Below, piece by piece: positions 34,101-47,100 of a DNA stretch of 64,000 nt (positions within the stretch are counted from its first letter, which is position 1; every line of letters begins with the position of its first letter). Origin of the DNA: Doris montereyensis (taxonomy: Eukaryota; Mollusca; Gastropoda; Nudibranchia; Dorididae). The position numbers were made by a program, and so were the translations under genes. The DNA lies in contig JAXRKP010000803.1 of NCBI GenBank assembly GCA_037039925.1, forward strand, positions 142,501 through 206,500, given 5' to 3'. The notes beneath the pieces were generated by a model. It saw only the letters and a list, made by a program, of their open reading frames with translations. It was not told the DNA's origin and did no database searches.

Positions 34101-37100
34101 ACCTATAGTGTACGGGGATAAGGCCGTGTATACCTATAGTGTACGGGGATAAGGCCGTGTATACCTATAGTGTACGGGGATAAGGCCGTGTATACCTATA
34201 GTGTAGGGGGATAAGGCCGTGTATACCTATAGTGTATGGGGATAAGTATACCTAGTTTGGGGATAAGGCGGGGATAAGGCCGTGTATACCTATAGTGTAC
34301 GGGGATAAGGCCGTGTATACCTATAGTGTATGGGGATAAGGCCGTGTATACCTATAGTGTATGGGGATAAGGCCGTGTATACCTATAGTGTATGGGGATA
34401 AGGTATACATATAGTGTAGGGGGATAAGGCCGTGTATACCTATAGTGTATGGGGATAAGGCCGTGTATACCTATAGTGTATGGGGATAAGGCCGTGTATA
34501 CCTATAGTGTATGGGGATAAGGCCGTGTATACCTATAGTGTATGGGGATAAGGCCGTGTATACCTATAGTGTATGGGGATAAGGCCGTGTATACCTATAG
34601 TGTACGGGGATAAGTATACCTATAGTGTGTATACCTATAGTGTAGGGGGGATAAGGCCGTGTATACCTATAGTGTACGGGGATAAGGCCGTGTATACCTA
34701 TAGTGTATGGGGATAAGGCCGTGTATACCTATAGTGTATGGGGATAAGGCCGTGTATACCTATGTGTACGGGGATAAGGCCGTGTATACCTATAGTGTAC
34801 GGGGATAAGGCCGTGTATACCTATAGTGTACGGGGATAAGGCCGTGTATACCTATAGTGTACGGGGATAAGGCCGTGTATACCTATAGTGACGGGGATAA
34901 GGCCGTGTATACCTATAGTGTAGGGGGATAAGGCCGTGTATACCTATAGTGTATGGGGATAAGGCCGTGTATACCTAGATAGTGTATGGGGATAAGGCCG
35001 TGTATACCTATAGTGTGTAATGGGATAAGGATAATACCTATAGTGTAGGGGAATAAGGCCGTGTATACCTATAGTGTACGGGGATAAGGCCGTGTATACC
35101 TATAGTGACGGGGATAAGGCCGTGTATACCTATAGTGTATGGGGATAAGGCCGTGTATACCTATAGTGTAGGGGGATAAGGCCGTGTATACCTATAGTGT
35201 ACGGGGATAAGGCCGTGTATACCTATAGTGTATGGGGATAAGGCCGTGTATACCTATAGTGTATGGGGATAAGGCCGTGTATACCTATAGTGTATGGGGA
35301 TAAGGCCGTGTATACCTATAGTGTACGGGGATAAGGCTAGTGTATACCTATAGTGTATGGGGATAAGGCCGTGTATACCTATAGTGTGGGGATAAGGCCG
35401 TGTATACCTATAGTGTATGGGGATAAGGCCGTGTATACCTATAGTGTATGGGGATATACCTATAGCCTATGGGGATAAGGCCGTGTATACCTATAGTGTA
35501 TGGGGATAAGGCCGTGTATACCTATAGTGTATGGGGATAAGGCCGTGTATACCTATAGTGTATGGGGATAAGGCCGTGTATACCTATAGTGTATGGGGAT
35601 AAGGCCGTGTATACCTATAGTGTACGGGGATAAGGCCGTGTATACCTATAGTGTATGGGGATAAGGCCGTGTATACCTATAGTGTACGGGGATAAGGCCG
35701 TGTATACCTATAGTGTAGGGGGATAAGGGTGGGCCGTGTATACCTATAGTGTAGGGGATAAGGCCGTGTATACCTATATAGTGTAGGGGGATAAGGCCGT
35801 GTATACCAATAGTGACGGGGATAAGGCCGTGTATACCTATAGTTTAGGGGGATAAGGCCGTGTATACCTATAGTGTACGGGGATAAGGCCGTGTATACCT
35901 ATAGTGTATGGGGATAAGGCCGTGTATACATATAGTGTATGGGGATAAGGCCGTGTATACCTATAGTGTACGGGGGATAAGGGGGATAAGGCTGTGTATA
36001 CCTATAGTGTATGGGGATAAGGCCGTGTATACCTATAGTGTATGGGGATAAGGCCGTGTATACCTATAGTGTATGGGGATAAGGCTGTGTATACCTATAG
36101 TGTATGGGGATAAGGCCGTGTATACCTATAGTGTATGGGGATAAGGCTGTGTATACCTATAGTGTATGGGGATAAGGCCGTGTATACCTATAGTGTATGG
36201 GGATAAGGCCGTGTATACCTATAGTGTATGGGGATAAGGCTGTGTATACCTATAGTGTATGGGGATAAGGCCGTGTATACCTATAGTGTATGGGGATAAG
36301 GCTGTGTATACCTATAGTGTACGGGGATAAGGCCGTGTATACCTATAGTGATGGGGATAAGGCCGTGTATACCTATAGTGTACGGGGATAAGGCCGTGTA
36401 TACCTATAGTGACGGTGATAAGGCCGTGTATCCCTATAGTGTATGGGGATAATGCCGTGTATACCTATGATGTACGGGGATAAGGCCGTGTATACCTATA
36501 GCGTACGGTGATAAGGCCGTGTATACCTATAGTGTACGGGGATAAGGCCGTGTATACCTATAGTGTACGGGGATAAGGCCGTGTATACCTATAGTGACGG
36601 CGATAAGGCCGTGTATCCCTATAGTGTATAGAGATTAAGCCGTGTATACCTACGATGTACGGGGAAGGCCGTGTATACCTAGATAGCGTATGGGGATAAA
36701 ACCGTGTATACCTATAGTGTATGGGGATAAGGCCGTGTGGACCTATAGTGTATGGGAATAAGGCCGTATATACCTATAGTGTACGGGGATAAGGCCGTGT
36801 ATACCTATAGTGACGGCGATAAGGCCGTGTATACATATAGTGTATGGGGATAAGGCCGTGTATACCTATAGTGTACGGGGATAAGGCTGTGTATACCTAT
36901 AGTGTACGGGGATAAGGCCGTGTATACATATAGTGTATGGGGATAAGGCCGTGTATACCTATAGTGTATGGGGATAAGGCTGTGTATACCTATAGTGTAC
37001 GGGGATAAGGCCGTGTATACCTATAGTGTATGGGGATAAGGCCGTGTATATGGGGATAAGGCCGTGTATATAGTGTATGGGGATAAGGCCGTGTATACCT

Positions 37101-40100
37101 ATAGTGTATGGGGATAAGGCCGTGTATACCTATAGTGTATGGGGATAAGGCCGTGTATACCTATAGTGTATGGGGATAAGGCCGTGTATACCTATAGTGT
37201 ATGGGGATAAGGCCGTGTATACCTATAGTGTATGGGGATAAGGCCGTGTATACCTATAGTGTATGGGGATAAGTGTATACCTATAGTGTACGGGGATAAG
37301 GCCGTGTATACATATAGTGTATGGGGATAAGGCCGTGTATACCTATAGTGTAGGGGGATAAGGCCGTGTATACCTATAGTGACGGGGATAAGGCCGTGTA
37401 TACCTATAGTGTACGGGGATAAGGCCGTGTATATCTATAGTGTACGGGGATAAGGCCGTGTATACCTATAGTGTATGGGGATAAGGGCGTGTATACCTAT
37501 AGTGAACGGTGATAAGGCCGTATATACATATAGTGTATGGGGATAAGGCGTGTATACCTATAGTGTACGGGGATAAGGCCGTGTATACCTATAGTGTACG
37601 GGGATAAGGCCGAGTATACCTATAGTGTACGGGATAAGGCCGTGTATACATAAAGTGTACGGGGATAAGGCCGTGTATACCTATAGTGTATGGGGATAAG
37701 GCCGTGTATACCTATAGTGTATGGGGATAAGGCCGTATGGGGATATACCTATAGTGTAGGGGGATAAGGCCGTGTATACCTATAGTGTACGGGGATAAGG
37801 CCGTGTATACCTATAGTGTATGGGGATAAGGCCGTGTATACCTATAGTGTACGGGGATAAGGCCGTGTATACCTATAGTGTAGGGGGATAAGGCCGTGTA
37901 TACCTATAGTGTACGGGGATAAGGCCGTGTATACCTATAGTGTACGGGGATAAGGCCGTGTATACCTATAGTGTATGGGGATAAGGCCGTGTATACCTAT
38001 AGTGTACGGGGATAAGGCCGTGTATACCTATAGTGTATGGGGATAAGGCCGTGTATACCTATAGTGTATGGGGATAAGGCCGTGTATACCTATAGTAGTG
38101 TACCTATAGTGGGATAAGGCCGTGTATACCTATAGTGTACGGGGATAAGGCCGTGTATACCGTGTATATAGTGTACGGGGATGTATACCTATAGTGTATG
38201 GGGATAAGGCCGTGTATACCTATAGTGTATGGGGATAAGGCCGTGTATACCTATAGTGTACGGGGATAAGGCCGTGTATACCTATAGTGTATGGGGATAA
38301 GGCCGTGTATACCTATAGTGTAGGGGGATAAGGCCGTGTATACCTATAGTGTACGGGGATAAGGCCGTGTATACCAATAGTGTACGGGGATAAGGCCGTG
38401 TATACCTATAGTGTATGGGGATAAGGCCGTGTATACCTATAGTGTACGGGGATAAGGCCGTGTATACCTATAGTGTATGGGGATAAGGCCGTGTATACCT
38501 ATAGTGTATGGGGATAAGGCCGTGTATACCTATAGTGTACGGGGATAAGGCCGTGTATACCTATAGTGTATGGGGATAAGGCCGTGTATACCTATATGTA
38601 GGGGGATATGGGTGTATACCTATAGTGTACGGGGATGTGTATACCTATAGTGTATGGGGATAAGGCCGTGTATACCTATACCTGGGGATAAGGTGTACCT
38701 ATAGTGTATGGGAATAAGGCCGTGTATACCTATAGTGTATGGGGATAAGGCCGTGTATACCTATAGTGTACGGGGATAAGGCCGTGTATACCTATAGTGT
38801 TAGGGGGATAAGGCCGTGTATACCTATAGTGTACGGGGATAAGGCCGTGTATACCTATAGTGTATACCTATAGTGTATGGGGATAAGGCCGTGTATACCT
38901 ATAGTGTATGGGGATAAGGCCGTGTATACCTATAGTGTACGGGGATAAGGCCGTGTATACCTATAGTGTATACTATAGTGGGGATAAGGCCGTGTATACC
39001 TATACATATAGTGTATACATATAGTGTATGGGGATAAGGCCGTGTATACCTATAGTGTACGGGGATAAGGCCGTGTATACCTATAGTGTACGGGGATAAG
39101 GCCGTGTATACCTATAGTGTACGGGGATAAGGCCGTGTATACCTATAGTGTATGGGGATAAGGCCGTGTATACCTATAGTGTATGGGGATAAGGCCGTGT
39201 ATACCTATAGTGTAGGGGGATAAGGCCGTGTATACCTATAGTGTACGGGGATAAGGCCGTGTATACCTATAGTGTATGGGGATAAGGCCGTGTATACCTA
39301 TAGTGTACGGGGATAAGGCCGTGTATACCTATAGTGTATGGGGATAAGGCCGTGTATACCTATAGTGTACGGGGATAAGGCCGTGTATACCTATAGTGTA
39401 GGGGATAAGGCCGTGTATACCTATAGTGTACGGGGATAAGGCCTATAGTGTGGGGATAGGCCGTGTATACCTATAGTGTACGGGGATAAGGCCGTGTATA
39501 CCTATAGTGTATGGGGATAAGGCCGTGTATACCTATAGTGTATGGGGATAAGGCCGTGTATACCTATAGTGTAGGGGGGGGGATAAGGCCGTGTATACCT
39601 ATAGTGTACGGGGATAAGGGTATACCTATAGTGTATGGGGTGTATACCTATAGTGTAGGGGGATAGTGTACCTATAGTGGGAATAAGGCCGTGTATACCT
39701 ATAGTGTACGGGGATAAGGCCGTGTATACCTATAGTTTAGGGGGATAAGGCCGTGTATACCTATAGTGTATGGGGATAAGGCCGTGTATACCTATAGTGT
39801 AGGGGGATAAGGCCGTGTATACCTATAGTGTACGGGGATAAGGCCGTGTATACCTATAGTGCCTGATAGTGTATGGGGATAAGGCCGTGTATACCTATAG
39901 TGTACGGGGAATAAGTGTATACCTATAGTGTATGGGGATAAGGCCGTGTATACCTATAGTGTACGGGGGATAGTGTATACCTATAGTGTATGGGGATAAG
40001 GCCGTGTATACCTATAGTGTACGGGGATAAGGCCGTGTATACCTATAGTGTACGGGGATAAGGCCGTGTATACCTATAGTGTATAGCGTAGGGGGATAAG

Positions 40101-43100
40101 GCCGTGTATACCTATAGTGTAGGGGGATAAGGCCGTGTATACCATATAGTGTATAGGGGATAAGGCCGTGTATACCTATAGTGACGGGGATAAGGCCGTG
40201 TATACCTATAGTGTATGGGGATAAGGCCGTGTATACCTATAGTGTACGGGGATAAGGCCGTGTATACCTATAGTGTATGGGGATAAGGCCGTGTATACCT
40301 ATAGTGTATGGGGATAAGGCCGTGTATACCTATAGTGTACGGGGATAAGGCCGTGTATACCTATAGTGTATGGGGATAAGGCCGTGTATACCTATAGTGT
40401 ACGGGGATAAGGCCGTATACCTATAGTGTATGGGGATAACCTATAGTGTAGGGGGATAAGGCCGTGTATACCTATAGTGTACGGGGATAAGGCCGTGTAT
40501 ACCTATAGTGTATGGGGATAAGGCCGTGTATACCTATAGTGTATGGGGATAAGGCCGTGTATACCTATAGTGTATGGGGATAAGGCCGTGTATACCTATA
40601 GTGTAGGGGGATAAGGCCGTGTATACCTATAGTGTATGGGGATAAGGCCGTGTATACCTATAGTGTATGGGGATAAGGCCGTGTATACCTATAGTGTATG
40701 GGGATAAGGCCGTGTATACCTATAGTGTACGGGGATAAGGCCGTGTATACCTATAGTGACGGTGATAAGGGGGATAAGGCCGTGTATACCTATAGTGTAT
40801 GGGGATAAGGCCGTGTATACCTATAGATGTACGGGGATAAGGCCGTGTATACCTATAGTGTATGGGGATAAGGCCGTGTATACCTATAGTGTACGGGGAT
40901 AAGGGGGATAAGGCCGTGTATACCTATAGTGTACGGGGATAAGGCCGTGTATACCTATAGTGTAGGGGGGATAAGGCCGTGTATCCCTATAGTGTATAGG
41001 GATTAATACCGTGTATACCGTGTATACCGATGTACGGGGATAAGGCCGTGTATACCTAGATAGCGTATGGGGATAAGGCCGTGTATACCTATAGTGTACG
41101 GGGATAAGGCCGTGTATACCTATAGTGTATGGGGATAAGGCCGTATATACCTATAGTGTACGGGGATAAGGCCGTGTATACCTATAGTGTACGGGGATAA
41201 GGCCGTGTATACATATAGTGTATGGGGATAAGGCCGTGTATACCTATAGTGTACGGGGATAAGGCTGTGTATACCTATAGTGTACGGGGATAAGGCCGTG
41301 TATACCTATAGTGTATGGGGATAAGGCCGTGTATACCTATAGTGTATGGGGATAAGGCCGTGTATACCTATAGTGTACGGGGATAAGGCCGTGTATACCT
41401 ATAGTGTACGGGGATAAGGCCGTGTATACCTATAGTGTATGGGGATAAGGCCGTGTATACCTATAGTGTATGGGGATAAGGCCGTGTATACCTATAGTGT
41501 ATGGGGATAAGGCTGTGTATACCTATAGTGTATGGGGATAAGGCCGTGTATACCTATAGTGTATGGGGATAAGGCTGTGTATACCTATAGTGTACGGGGA
41601 TAAGGCCGTGTATACCTATAGTGTATGGGGATAAGGCCGTGTATACCTATAGTGTACGGGGATAAGGTATACCCGTGTACGGGGATAAGGCCGTGTATAC
41701 ATAGTGTATGGGGATAAGGCCGTGTATACCTATAGTGTAGGGGGATAAGGCCGTGTATACCTATAGTGGGGGATAAGGCCGTGTATACCTATAGTGTATG
41801 GGGATAAGGCCGTGTATATCTATAGTGTATGGGAATAAGGCCGTGTATACCTATAGTGTATGGGGATAAGGGCGTGTATACCTATAGTGAACGGTGATAA
41901 GGCCGTATATACATATAGTGTACGGGGATAAGGCGTGTATACCTATAGTGTACGGGGATAAGGCCGTGTATACCTATAGTGTACGGGGATAAGGCCGAGT
42001 ATACCTATAGTGTACGGTGATAAGGCCGTGTATACATAATAGTGTACGGGGATAAGGCCGTGTATACCTATAGTGTATGGGGATAAGGCCGTGTATACCT
42101 ATAGTGTAGTGGGGATAAGGCCGTGTATACCTATAGTGTACGGGGATAAGGCCGTGTATACCTATAGTGTAGTGGGGATAAGGCCGTGTATACCTAGCTA
42201 TAGTGTATGGGGATAAGGCCGTGTATACCTATAGTGTACGGGGGATAAGGCCGTGTATACCTATAGTGTAGGGGGATAAGGCCGTGTATACCTATAGTGT
42301 ACGGGGATAAGGCCGTGTATACCTATAGTGTATGGGGATAAGGCCGTGTATACCTATAGTGTATGGGGATAAGGCCGTGTATACCTATAGTGTACCTATA
42401 GGGGATAAGGCCGTGTATACCTATAGTGTATGGGGATAAGGCCGTGTATACCTATAGTGTAGGGGGATAAGGCCGTGTATACCTATAGTGTCTGGGGATA
42501 AGGCCGTGTATACCTATAGTGTACGGGGATAAGGCCGTGTATACCTATAGTGTATGGGGATAAGGCCGTGTATACCTATAGTGTACGGGGATAAGGCCGT
42601 GTATACCTATAGTGTAGGGGGATAAGGCCGTGTATACCTATAGTGTACGGGGATAAGGCCGTGTATACCTATAGTGTACGGGGATAAGGCCGTGTATACC
42701 TATAGTGTATGGGGATAAGGCCGTGTATACCTATAGTGTAGGGGGATAAGGCCGTGTATACCTATAGTGTATGGGGATAAGGCCGTGTATACCTATAGTG
42801 TATGGGGATAAGGCCGTGTATACCTATAGTGTAGGGGGATAAGGCCGTGTATACCTATAGTGTATGGGGATAAGGCCGTGTATACCTATAGTGTATGGGG
42901 ATAAGGCCGTGTATACCTGTACGGGGATAGCGTATGGGGATAAGGCCGTGTATACCTATAGTGTATGGGGATAAGGCCGTGTATACCTATATAGTGTATG
43001 GGGATAAGGCCGTGTATACCTATAAGTGTATGGGGATAAGGCCGTGTATACCTATAGTGTACGGGGATAAGGCCGTGTATACCTATATAGTGTATGGGGA

Positions 43101-44595
43101 TAAGGCCGTGTATACCTATAGTGTATGGGGATAAGGCCGTGTATACCTATAGTGTACGGGGATAAGGCCGTGTATACCTATAGTGTACGGGGATAAGGCC
43201 GTGTATACCTATAGTGTATGGGGATAAGGCCGTGTATACCTATAGTGTACGGGGATAAGGCCGTGTATACCTATAGTGTATGGGGATAGGTGATACATAT
43301 AGTGTATGGGGATAAGGCCGTGTATACCTATAGTGTATGGGGATAAGGCCGTGTATACCTATAGTGTACGGGGATAAGGCCGTGTATACCTATAGTGTAC
43401 GGGGATAAGGCCGTGTATACCTATAGTGTACGGGGATAAGACCGTGTATACCTATAGTGTATGGGGATAAGGCCGTGTATACCTATAGTGTATGGGGATA
43501 AGGCCGTGTATACCTATAGTGTACGGGGATAAGGCCGTGTATACCTATAGTGTATGGGGATAAGGCCGTGTATACCTATAGTGTATGGGGATAAGGGATA
43601 GTGTAGGGGGATAAGCCGTGTATACCTATAGTGTACGGGGATATAGCGTACGGGGATAAGGCCGTGTATACCTATAGTGTACGGGGATAAGGCCGTGTAT
43701 ACCTATAGTGTATGGGGATAAGGCCGTGTATACCTATGGGGATAAGTGTACGGGGATAAGGCCGTGTATACCTATAGTGTATGGGGATAAGGCCGTGTAT
43801 ACCTATAGTGTATGGGGATAAGGGGGATAAGGCCGTGTATACCTATAGTGTATGGGGATAAGGCCGTGTATACCTATAGCCGTGTATAGGGGGATAAGGC
43901 CGTGTATACCTATAGTGTATGGGGATAAGGCCGTGTATACCTATAGTGTAGGGGGATAAGGCCGTGTATACCTATAGCGTAGGGGGATAAGGCCGTGTAT
44001 ACCTATAGTGTACGGGGATAAGGCCGTGTATACCTATAGTGTACGGGGATAAGGTCGTGTATACCTATAGTGTACGGGGATAAGGTCGTGTATACCTATA
44101 GTGTACGGGGATAAGGCCGTGTATACCTATAGTGACGGCGATAAGGCCGTGTATACCTATAGTGTATGGGGATAAGGCCGTGTATACCTATAGTGTACGG
44201 GGATAAGGTCGTGTATACCTATAGTGTACGGGGATAAGGTCGTGTATACCTATAGTGTACGGGGATAAGGCCGTGTATACCTATAGTGTACGGGGATAAG
44301 GCCGTGTATACCTATAGTGTATGGGGATAAGGCCGTGTATACCTATAGTGTAGGGGAATAAGGCCGTGTATACCTATAGTGTACGGGGATAAGGCCGTGT
44401 ATACCTATAGTGTACGGGGATAAGGCCGTGTATACCTATAGTGTACGGGGATAAGGCCGTGTATACCTATAGTGTACGGGGATAAGGCCGTGTATACCTA
44501 TAGTGTAGGGGAATAAGGCCGTGTATACCTATAGTGTACGGGGATAAGGCCGTGTATACCTATAGTGTACGGGGATAAGGCCGTGTATACCTATA
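25146..44595. repeat. Giant minisatellite core, type 2 monomers, ~620 units
   Basis: GTGTATACCTATAGTGTA then C/T/G GGGGATAAGGCC, period 31 bp, over 19.4 kb. Three main variants alternate: GTACGGGG, GTATGGGG and GTAGGGGG. Shortened units (for example near 28840, 29020, 32655, 38100 and 39640) are frequent in the middle. Each unit contains the palindromes GTATAC and CTATAG and a G4 run. Only short open frames occur. Rare variant units recur in the same order four times and reveal longer duplications. Confidence 0.97.
25229..25393. repeat. 33-bp variant sub-block inside the 31-bp array
   Basis: Five consecutive units read TACCTACATAGCCTATGGGG then ATAAGGCCGTGTA, 33 bp each (two bases longer), so this block alone stays open in one frame and encodes an 11-residue repeat (GDKAVYTYIAY). 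The last units return to 31 bp. Confidence 0.85.
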
Positions 44596-45420
44596 GCATA
44601 AAGTGATAAAACAGTGTCCAGCTATATTGTAAGGTGATAAAGCTGTCTCTACCTATAGTGTACGGGGTTTAAGCCGTCATTACGTATAATGTAAGGTGCT
44701 AAAGCCCCTTGTAACCATAGTACACAGGTGCAAAGCCTTCTCTACTTATAGTGTACACGGCTAAAGCCGTATCTACCTGTAATGCACAGGGCTAAAGTCG
44801 TCTATAACTAACTAGAGTGAACTGGACTAAAGCCGTGTCTACTTATAATGAACGGGGCTAAAGCCGTCTCTGCCTACATCGTACTCGGCTTAAGTCTTTC
44901 CTACCTATAGTGAACGGCGTTAACGCGTCTCCTCCTATAATGGACATGGCTAAAACCGTCTTCACCTATAGCGTACTGAGCAAAATGTGTCCTTACCTAT
45001 AATATTGTACGGGGCTTAAGCCGTCATTGCCTATAGCGTACTGAGCAAAATGTGTCTCTACCTATAATATTGTACGGGGCTTAAGCCGTCATTGCCTATA
45101 GCGTACTGAGCAAAATGTGTCTCTACCTATAATATTGTACGGGGCTTAAGCCGTCATTGCCTATAGCGTACTGAGCAAAATGTATCTCTACCTATATTGT
45201 ACGGGGCTTAAGCTATTATAGCGTATGGGGTTAAAGCTGTCTCTACCTATAGTGTACGGGGCTTAAGCCGTCATTGCCTATAGCGTATGGGTCCAAAGCA
45301 CTATTTCCCTAAAGTGTATGGGGTTCAAAAGCTGGGTCCTCTACCTATAGTGTATGGGGATAAAGCGGTCTCTAATTATAGTGTACGGGGCTAAAGCCAT
45401 TTCTATCTTAAGTGTAATCA
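44596..45420. repeat. Giant minisatellite, diverged right edge
   Basis: Units become strongly diverged (GCTAAAGCCGTCTCTACC-like, TTAAGCCGTCATT) and resemble the left edge more than the core. It contains a separate 65-bp dimer array at 44965-45224. Confidence 0.9.
44965..45224. repeat. 65-bp dimeric repeat, four copies
   Basis: CCTATAGCGTACTGAGCAAA starts at 44965, 45030, 45095 and 45160, exactly 65 bp apart. Each unit is made of two diverged satellite monomers (one with CTGAGCAAAATGTGTC, one with TTGTACGGGGCTTAAGCC). Confidence 0.92.
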
Positions 45421-45453
45421 GCTGAAATCTTTTCTACTCCATGAATAGAATAA

Positions 45454-45505
45454 GTTGTTGAGGTATCCGAAGTGGAGCGCAGGTACCCGCAGGATACCCC
45501 AAAAC
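45454..45505. repeat. Imperfect hairpin at the left border of the Polinton-like region
   Basis: GTTGTTGAGGTATCC at the left pairs with GGATACCCCAAAAC at the right, leaving a loop with GAAGTGGAGCGCAGG. A related hairpin in the same orientation lies at 62502-62562. It may mark the element's end or be a small independent repeat. Confidence 0.45.
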
Positions 45506-45608
45506 CACTAAACGTGCTAATATAGGGTCGTTTCACATAATGCTAAAGATGTTTTCGGGATTCCTCTAAATGTATAATACGAACTTAATAATAGTCTAAT
45601 TTAATATG

Positions 45609-46250
45609 TTCCTCAATAAAATGGATACTAAGCTAGATTGGGAAAATCTATCAACTAGAAATAATTCACCAATATTACCAAAATCAATCAGAGGTTTAAT
45701 TGTTTGTAAATCAGGTGGAAAAACACATTTAATATTAAATCTATTTTAAAAACCTGATATATCAGATTTTGATAAATTAATAGTTGATGGAAAGTCGTTA
45801 TTTCAAACAAAATATAAGATAATGAAGTGTGGGTTTGATAATAATTTAGTAAAAGAGGTAATATTCAGTATTTCTAATCACAGAGAGTATTATAAAAAAA
45901 GATATTTCTCCTTATGAAGTAATAAAAGAAATAGGATTAACAAATCCATAAAAAAAAATCCAATCAACTGCGCATTCTTCGAAGATGTTAATCAAGGAAT
46001 TGATGGAACAGATTGAAAATGATGTTATAAAGATGTAATGATATTCGATGATGCGTTCTTAGAAATACAAAATAAGTGTAATGTTTATTATACACCTGGT
46101 AGACATTCACATACTCACTGTTTTTATTTATCACAAAATTATTTTTACGTCGACAAACAATCAGAGAAAATTGTAACTTTATATGTTCATTAAAACAAGA
46201 TAACAAAATCTACAACATATATATCAAGATCATGTTTTTTTTATAACTTT
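45609..46250 (+). pseudogene. Polinton/adintovirus-like packaging ATPase (A32/FtsK-HerA type), degraded
   Basis: Reading from ATG 45609, the N-terminal segment is followed by a P-loop remnant near 45700-45730 (GLIVCKSGGKTHLI, about one residue shorter than the usual GxxGxGKT). A KLIVDGKSLFQ segment follows near 45777. Further on come the Walker B-like VMIFDD (about 46037-46054) and a YYTPGRHSHTHCF segment near 46087-46125. Genome-packaging ATPases of Polintons and relatives share this arrangement (family knowledge). A stop interrupts near 45748 and further frameshifts follow, so it is not functional. It lies upstream of a structural-protein-like gene in the same orientation, as in Polintons. 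The identification is from motifs and context, not from a search. Confidence 0.72.
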
Positions 46251-46348
46251 GTAACAATAGATAATTCTTTCTCCAGTAGATAATACAGACACAATTTGTA
46301 CAATTTCTATTTCCCCAAAAACGTGTGACCCTATTTTGCCAAGTAAAA

Positions 46349-47100
46349 ATGGATAATAAAGTTGGAAAAGAAATGATTGAAAAACTTAATCAATTAATTA
46401 AGAATACATCTCCCAAAGAAAATCATCAAATCATAGTTAGTAGAAATAAATCTGTCTTTACTACAAGCTTTAATCTTCCATTACAACTCGGTCCAAATAG
46501 ACAATACGAGATGGCAGTCGTTGATTTGGAGAGTTACTACAATTTATTTACCAAACATTTCATCTTATAATGATGTAATAGAATATACAATAAAAGATAA
46601 CACAAAATAACTTATTATTCCTGTTGGGTCGTATGAATTTAACGGTCGGTTTGAATAAAGAGATAGAAAGACAGTTAAAAAAGAATGACGACGAAGAACC
46701 ATTTCAATTCATCGCTAATCTAAATACCTTTAATTCTATATTATATTAAATCAAATTATGAAGTTAAATTTAGACATAATAAAGTATCAAAAATATTTTA
46801 GGATTTACTAAAGCAGGAGTACACGAGCCAGAAAATATATCGCGAACATCCTAGCAATAAATAATATTTTCATTCACGTTTTATTGTTAATGGTTCAATT
46901 GTAAGTGGTTCACAATCCCCCGTTTATATTCTTTTCTTCCTCAAGTTTCTCCAGGTTATAAAATCACCCAGACTCACACCAATCCTATATATTTACCAGT
47001 AACATTAAATGACATAAGAGATTTTAACGTAAAGATTACAGATCAAGATCATATTCCATTAGATTTTAGAAGTGAAGAAGTAACTATTAGATTTCATTGA
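46349..47100 (+). pseudogene. Polinton-associated structural-protein-like gene (probable minor capsid/penton type), degraded
   Basis: An open stretch from ATG 46349 to 46570 carries SRNKSVFTTSFNLPLQLGP and QYEMAVVDLESYYNLF, a pattern I associate with single-jelly-roll-type structural proteins of Polinton/adintovirus-like elements in invertebrates. Downstream, in changing frames, come LIIPVGSYEFNG (about 46610-46645), a GFTKAGVHEPENI-like segment (about 46802-46840), ILAINNIFIH (46850-46880), and finally DITDQDH-like and EVTIRFH codons near 47030-47096. At least four frameshifts are present. It sits directly after the ATPase. Whether it is a penton or another minor capsid protein I cannot settle without structure comparison. 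Confidence 0.6.

Noticed and set aside
25146..44595. Open frames such as 33921-34121 and 42934-43134 encoding GDKAVYTY-type repeats
   Set aside because: The 31-bp unit rotates through three frames and soon meets stops. The longer frames appear only where unit lengths happen to be altered.
5449..45420. Common origin of the two 31-bp satellites
   Set aside because: Comparing GATGGCAGACATCATC with ACCTATAGTGTATGGG-type units at all phases by eye shows no similarity. Only the period is shared.
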